NCBI GenBank assembly: GCA_037074765.1
Contig: JBAMDO010000509.1
Location: 1 to 11,939 of the forward strand
DNA: 11,939 bases
Direction: 5' to 3'
DNA from: Mansonella perstans
Lineage: Eukaryota > Nematoda > Chromadorea > Rhabditida > Onchocercidae
The stretch's first letter is position 1. Every line of letters starts with the position of its first letter. A program made the position numbers and the translations under genes. Positions 1 to 6,000 of this stretch are shown in pieces. The notes under the pieces were generated by a model. That model ran no database searches. It was not told where the DNA came from and was given only the letters and a program-made list of their open reading frames with translations.

Positions 1-298
1 TTTTCCTTCATATCTTTTTGCATACATTTTCTACCAAATCATTTTAAAAATTTTGGAAAAATGATACAAATGTTTTTTTTTTTTTTGTTGCTTTATCAAA
101 CAACATTATTTTTCAAAAACAAAACAAAAAAAAAACAATCTTTTCATTCTCTCTGCCTGTATGTATCAGTTCGTAAAAAAGCTTCTAAACTTCTAACATA
201 TCACGCCATTTTATTTTCACATTTTAGTTTCGCCAATAAAATGATGATTTTTTCTTCCCACTTTCATTCTATTTTTTGCATTATTAATATTTTATACA

Positions 299-790
299 GT
301 AAAAGATGATGATATGATATGATATGATAGGATGTGAATACGATAATCATACGATTAATGCCAATTTATATCTCAAAAGATGAAGATATGGTGTGATGTG
401 ATTTGTATTCTAAAAGATGGCGACAAAATGATATGATATGATATCACGTGATAGAATATGATAATGATAATCATACAATTTATTTTTATATTTCCCAAAA
501 TATGACCATAAAATATGATGTGATTTGGATCGTAAAAGATTGACGATACGATATGGTATGTGACATAATTTGATATGATACGATTAATGTTAGTATTTAT
601 ATTCTAAAAAATGAAGAAGATATGGTATGATTAAATATGATTAAATGATGTAATATGATAAAGGATATGATGTGATTTATCTTAGTATTTAGACCCTAAA
701 AGATGAAGATATAGTATATTGATGTAATATGATAGGTTATTAGATGATTAATATAATATGATCTGATGTGTGTGATATGTTAATATAATC
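299..790. repeat. Diverged GATAT/GATG-type satellite
   Basis: Short runs of GATAT and TGATG recur, with perfect GATAT runs near 307-330 and 428-440. A longer phrase like CTAAAAGATGAAGATATGGT recurs at about 299, 374, 410, 532, 603 and 697, with irregular spacing of 36 to 122 bp. This suggests an old minisatellite with a higher-order unit that has decayed. Confidence 0.75.
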
Positions 791-2687
791 GTATAACCAA
801 TGTTAGATCTTTTTTTTGGAAAATTTATGTTTAAATTAGTATGATTTTGACCTTTATTATTTTTCGGGGTTAAAACTTCTTCTAATTAATTAAATTTTGA
901 AAAATGGAAGAAATTAGTATTTTACTTATTGGTAACGTAGCAAGATATCAAATAATATGATAAACGTTGGATTTGTTGAAAAATTTAAAATTTTGGAAAT
1001 GATGAAAAGTTAGCATTGCTTACTGCAACAAGACTTCTGTTATTTACTTAATACTTTTTTTTGTTTAGTAATATTTGTAATGTATTTAATTATCATCAAT
1101 TGTGATATAAATAAATATGAAAACGGATAAAAAAGTTACGCAGTAACTAATTTATGTAAATAAAACCAAAAAGTCCAAACAGATATTTTCCGAGGTTTGT
1201 TAGGCACGTGGGTGTATAAATTTTATTCCTACTGGCCTTTCAAACTCTTGGAAAAGCTTTTGGACTCTTTCGACAAAAGTTTAAATAATGTTCACATTTT
1301 ATTTCCAATCTGTAATTTACCTTGAATAATTTGCATTCATATTTTCAGTTCAACAAATTGAACATTTCAATTTTTGTTTTCAAGAAAAAAATGATTAATT
1401 AATATTCATTTATCTTTTTTTCTCCTTCCTCTTTTTTCGTTGTCAAATTTTGAACACTTTTTTTTCTTAAACTGAAGTTAAATTTCAGTTTTAAATTTTT
1501 TTTAATGAAAAATAATTTATCTGCTCGTTTTTTTTTTTTTTTTTGGCTTTCAATTTTATCGAATTGAAGTAAGAGAACAAATTCAGTCAAATAATCGTAT
1601 TGCTGCAATGCTGTTGACTTAAACATACTGTAAGTGATTATTTGTCTTTGAACAAAAGTAAATAAAAGCATTTTATTCAACTTTGCTCCATTCTTCCACA
1701 TTTTATTAGCAGTTTGTTCAGTCCTTTCAGGTTTTAAATTATAAATATAACATTTGTTAAATCCATAATAATGTCAGAATGATGATGCTACAAGAAATTT
1801 CCATTACATTGGTTACTTTTGTCACATTTACTATATTTTTCTCGAAAAAAGAAAAAAAACGAATAACAATAGAGCATTTATTTCATATTATTTCAAACTT
1901 TTAGTCTGAAACTTTCGAAATAATCGCAAATTTTACTAAATTAAGAAAAAAAAACTATTGCGACACCAAATACAATAAGCTAAATTTTTTTTATTTATTT
2001 GCATATTTAATGTTATATTTAATGTTGTAGTATTTCCAAGGATAAAATAAACTTTTTACCAATTAAAAGCGACTTATACAAAAAACCAACTCATTACTGC
2101 CAGAATAAATTCAAAAAAAAATTAAATTTCAATTTCGTTTTTTTTTTCAGAAGAAAATAGAAAAAGAAAAAGAAAGTATTTAAAAATCATTCATTTCTTC
2201 AATATTAGTAATTAGATGAAATAGCGAAAAAAAGAAAAGCCATGGTAAAAATATCAATGAAACTAAATATCATTTTAAAAAAAAGAAACAAGAAAAAAAA
2301 TTGCATTACATTAGAAGAAAAGAAAGGAAAAAAAAACATATGAAAATATGAAATATTCTAAAAGTTGCAAAAATCTTCCGAAATTTAAATTTTAATCGTC
2401 TCTTCCAGGAAAAAAGAAATGGAAATTTTCGCACGAAATTATTATTTTATATTAATCATAATACTTTTTTTAATAATTTGAAAAAAAAAAAGAAGCCTAT
2501 GTCCAGAATAATTATGGATTTACTAGAAACACAGAAAAAAATACAAAATTTTTTGAAAAAAGGAATTTATTTACTTAATTTCTTCGTTTTTTAAGTGTGT
2601 GTCCAAACAATTAAAAAAAACATTCTTTTTTTTTCGTTTTTATTTTTAAAACCATCCATTATTTTCATTTGTTTTTAATTTTTAAAA

Positions 2688-2693
2688 TTTATT
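2688..2693 (-). promoter_or_regulatory. Candidate poly(A) signal for the long isoform
   Basis: AATAAA on the minus strand lies about 220 bases after the TAG stop at 2917. The intervening sequence is A/T-rich without open frame, as expected for a 3' UTR. The signal could be chance. Confidence 0.3.
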
Positions 2694-2916
2694 TTGAATA
2701 TCCAAAAATAAAGATAAAAAAAGGAAAAAGAAGAAAGTCAAAATAATCTTAATTATAGATTGTATGATATTTAAATAATATGCTCACATTTTTATAATAA
2801 TGAAGATAAAATTGATGATGATGATGAAAATAGCCATGAAAGTCAAAGACTAAACATGTTTAAAATTTTAAGAATAATTTAATAATTGCAGTGATGTTAC
2901 ACTGCTTTTGCGCGCT

Positions 2917-3083
2917 CTATAAATTATGCATCATCTTTTCAGTTAGAATATCAATTTCCTTGTTTGCTGGCGCTGTTCGACTTGTTTCCTTACGTATTTC
3001 CGAAATTCTATGCACAATTTCTGGACTCTCGGTGATTAATGGATTTTGATACCTGTTTGCTTCACGTTGTGATGCGGTTAATC
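2917..3083 (-). CDS. Exon 13: last coding exon, ends in a zyxin-type pre-LIM-like motif
   Basis: The acceptor is CTTTATAG|GATTAA, and the exon runs 167 nt to a TAG at 2917-2919. It encodes LTASQREANRYQNPLITESP, then EIVHRISEIRKETSRTAPAN and KEIDILTEKMMHNL. YQNP is a YxxP site. From memory, zyxin-family proteins carry a similar E(L/I)xxLTxxLxxxM segment just before LIM1 (TRIP6 is the closest match I recall). Here translation stops instead. A strong internal donor (ATAC|GTAAGG, phase 1) could divert the transcript to exons outside the window. Confidence 0.75.
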
Positions 3084-6000
3084 CTATAAAGTTTTATTTT
3101 TTTTTTTTGCCTTGATAAAAAAAAGAAAAGTAAATTGATAACTTTAAAGTGTAAATGAATTTAATTGAATTCAATGATAATTTCTGCAGCATTTAATCAA
3201 CTTGACATTTATTTAATTTCAAAATTTTTTTAACTGATTCCTAATTAATGATTCTTTACGTTAATTTCCAAGTAGCAAAATTTGTTACCAATATAGAAAT
3301 GTACTTTGCAAAATGATTGAAATATAATGAAGGGAAAAAAAGTTAATGAATTTTTAAAAAAATTTGCCTTCATCTCTCAACTGACGAACGAAATTGTTTG
3401 GATGAACAACAGTATCGGAACCTTTATAAGGTGGATAAGGTACATACCTAGAAATCATATTATTTTCAATCATTTGAAATGAAAAATTTTTTGAAAATTG
3501 TAACCCTTGTATTCGATTAGACTTACAATTAATATCAGACTATCAGGATTAATCCAACAGTCATCCACAAATAGGCCTTCTAAAAATGCTGGGATGTATA
3601 GCTGCCAAAAAAATCGTTACGCTTAAATTCACTGCAGCTGCTTAGAATCTTGATAGTTGTTTCCGAGTCTTACCTAATCGGAATGTAACATTGAAATTAT
3701 CTATTTTAAGTTTTTAGAACTTCTGCTTTATTGTTTCTCGAAATGATTTAATAATTTTATGGATGATCCGATATGATCTAAGATGATTAAGCCAATCGAC
3801 CACTTAAGGTGTATTTTAAGACAAATTTCTAAAATTTTACTTTTCCTCGGTTGTTGATGAATACATTTTCTTGACCGTACGTGATGATGTTTCAGGTATT
3901 TCAAGTATAGAAACCGGAGTTGTAGTTGCATATTGATGTATCAGTTCACGTGGATTTGTTATTAAGTAATCTTCGGTTACATCAAATTTTTGATATCGTT
4001 CTGATTTGACTGATTCATGTAATGTGGATTCTGAAATCTTGTAAACCTATTTATTAACAGCTAAAGTCCATTCCGGAAAAAAATATTCCAAACATTATGA
4101 TAGTATAAATGAAAAAAAAAGACAAAGCAATAATTTTGGGCGCATTTAACAACATACCGCTTAAATGACCATCGTTTTTATTAAATCCGTAATCAGCATA
4201 ATTATCCTGTCCATTAAGTAAGTCAACACTTTGTGAACGACCTTTAACTAACCAAATATTTCAACAAAAAAAAAAGAAAATAAAATAAAATAAAAGTTTC
4301 AATTCCACACTTTCGAAAAACTAATTGAAAAATTGCACAAAATTCAAAGCAGAAAAAAAAAGATGAAAAAGATCAATGCATAAAATGCATGACAATCTAA
4401 AGCACAAATTCGACAAGCTACAAAAATAAAAAAAAAAGAAATTAAATTTAATAATTACTTTTGCTAAAAATAAACCAAATAATCACCAAATTCAATATGT
4501 TGATAAATTTTGATTTTGCATGCAAATTTCATTTCAATTAAAAATCTATGCTACTGTGTAAAATGAAAACATTTGACATTTGATTATGTCATATATCTAC
4601 ATTTTTTTTTCTACAAAATTTCTAATGCAAACCTCTAGAATCACTCATAAATGGATCAGTTTGTGTAAAACCAAGTGCACTGTGTGGATCACGATAAGCT
4701 GGTGAATGTTGATAAGCTGAAGTTGGTGAATGGTAGCGATAATTCGATCCAGTTCCATAATGATCCAAACCTCGTGATCCAACGCCACAATTATCCATAC
4801 CGCGTATTTTCGTACTATTTCCATTTACACCTTGTTTTGATGGTTCATAATAATTATCATAATAACCTTGAGCAATACCTCATTCCTTTGCTAATATTTG
4901 TTTATCCTAATTTTTACAAATTAGCAAAACAAAAAAAATGTGCCATTGTGCAAAAAAAAAAAAAAAAAAAACATATCATACGCCATTGCAACATTGCTAA
5001 ATAAACGAGGTAGATTTAAAAATTTTTTAGAGAAAATTTCCAAAATTACCAGTGTAACCAGATCTTGGATAACCAGTATCACCAGATCCAGCATCACTTG
5101 AATAATCTTTTCCATGTCCGTACGGTGTATTACCTCTACCACTACCGCTTCCCGGTCTTCGATCTCCTCCTTTGTAATCAGAATCTCGTCCACCATAACT
5201 CATACCTGGACCACTACCCGGACCACTTTGTTGTGCAAATGAATCGCTACCTGCAATTCTCGAATCTTCCATTTTCTGCTTCCATTTCAATTCACTTTTA
5301 ATTTTACAAAAGAAAAAAGAAGAAATCATATTCAGGATTCTGATCAGATCATCTATTTCGAATTTTTATTTTTTTAACTGCTTCAAATTTGGACGAAAAT
5401 AATGATGACTTTAACAAATTATAAATAATTTTAAAAATTTAAGAAATAACGGTAGAGAAAACAACCTTGCAGATACCAGATCTACGTTGAATATAAAATT
5501 AAAAATTATATTCTAAAAAAGTGTAAAAAAAAACCTGGTGATATGCCTCCTGTCAGTCGTGAATCACGTCCACTTCCACCCATATCACTTCCATAATCAT
5601 TTCCTAGGTCTAAAACTTGCCCAATTAAATTTAAATACAAACTGAGAAAAATAAATAAAATGACTATTGAAAACGAGAAGAAAAAAACGAATATTAATAC
5701 TGTTAATTAAATTTATACATGAAAATTTAAGGTGTTTTTAGGCTTAAATGATTTAAATATTCCACAAAAATGTCAATGTTAATTGCAAGAATGATTTGAT
5801 TGTTATAATGATAGCGACCATGAGTTGCTGTTCGAGTATAGATATTGTAACCATCATGACCAGGTTCACCTCTGTCCACTGTTCTATTATGTGTTACCGT
5901 GATCTTCGGTGATAAATCTTTCGGTGCGCGTTTCAGTTCAACACCATCCGCAGCGACAACACCATCACCAATCGGTGAATAATACAAACGACGTGGCTTC

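Larger units (their letters stand above)
1..2916. other. Non-coding flank and 3' untranslated region
   Basis: I find no supportable exon here on either strand. The sequence is strongly AT-rich with many homopolymer runs. Open frames at 61-309 (plus) and 1399-1701 (minus) are Phe- or Lys-rich translations of T and A runs. The right end, from about 2690, is the likely 3' UTR of the minus-strand gene. The stretch 1190-1280 is less repetitive and is noted separately. Confidence 0.6.

Noticed and set aside
61..309. Plus-strand 82-codon open frame, Phe/Lys-rich
   Set aside because: It translates homopolymer runs in a low-complexity region and has no splice or family support.
1399..1701. Minus-strand 100-codon open frame
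   Set aside because: It is interrupted by poly-Lys and poly-Phe from A/T runs. I checked it for Cys-rich LIM sequence to follow exon 13 and found none.
3728..3931. Minus-strand 67-codon frame
   Set aside because: It overlaps exon 11 in another frame; exon 11's frame fits the splice phases and this one does not.
4675..5301. Several plus-strand frames opposite exons 8 and 9, and a minus frame at 4921-5196
   Set aside because: These are antisense or shifted shadows of exons 8 and 9, rich in His/Tyr/Leu as expected from reverse reading.
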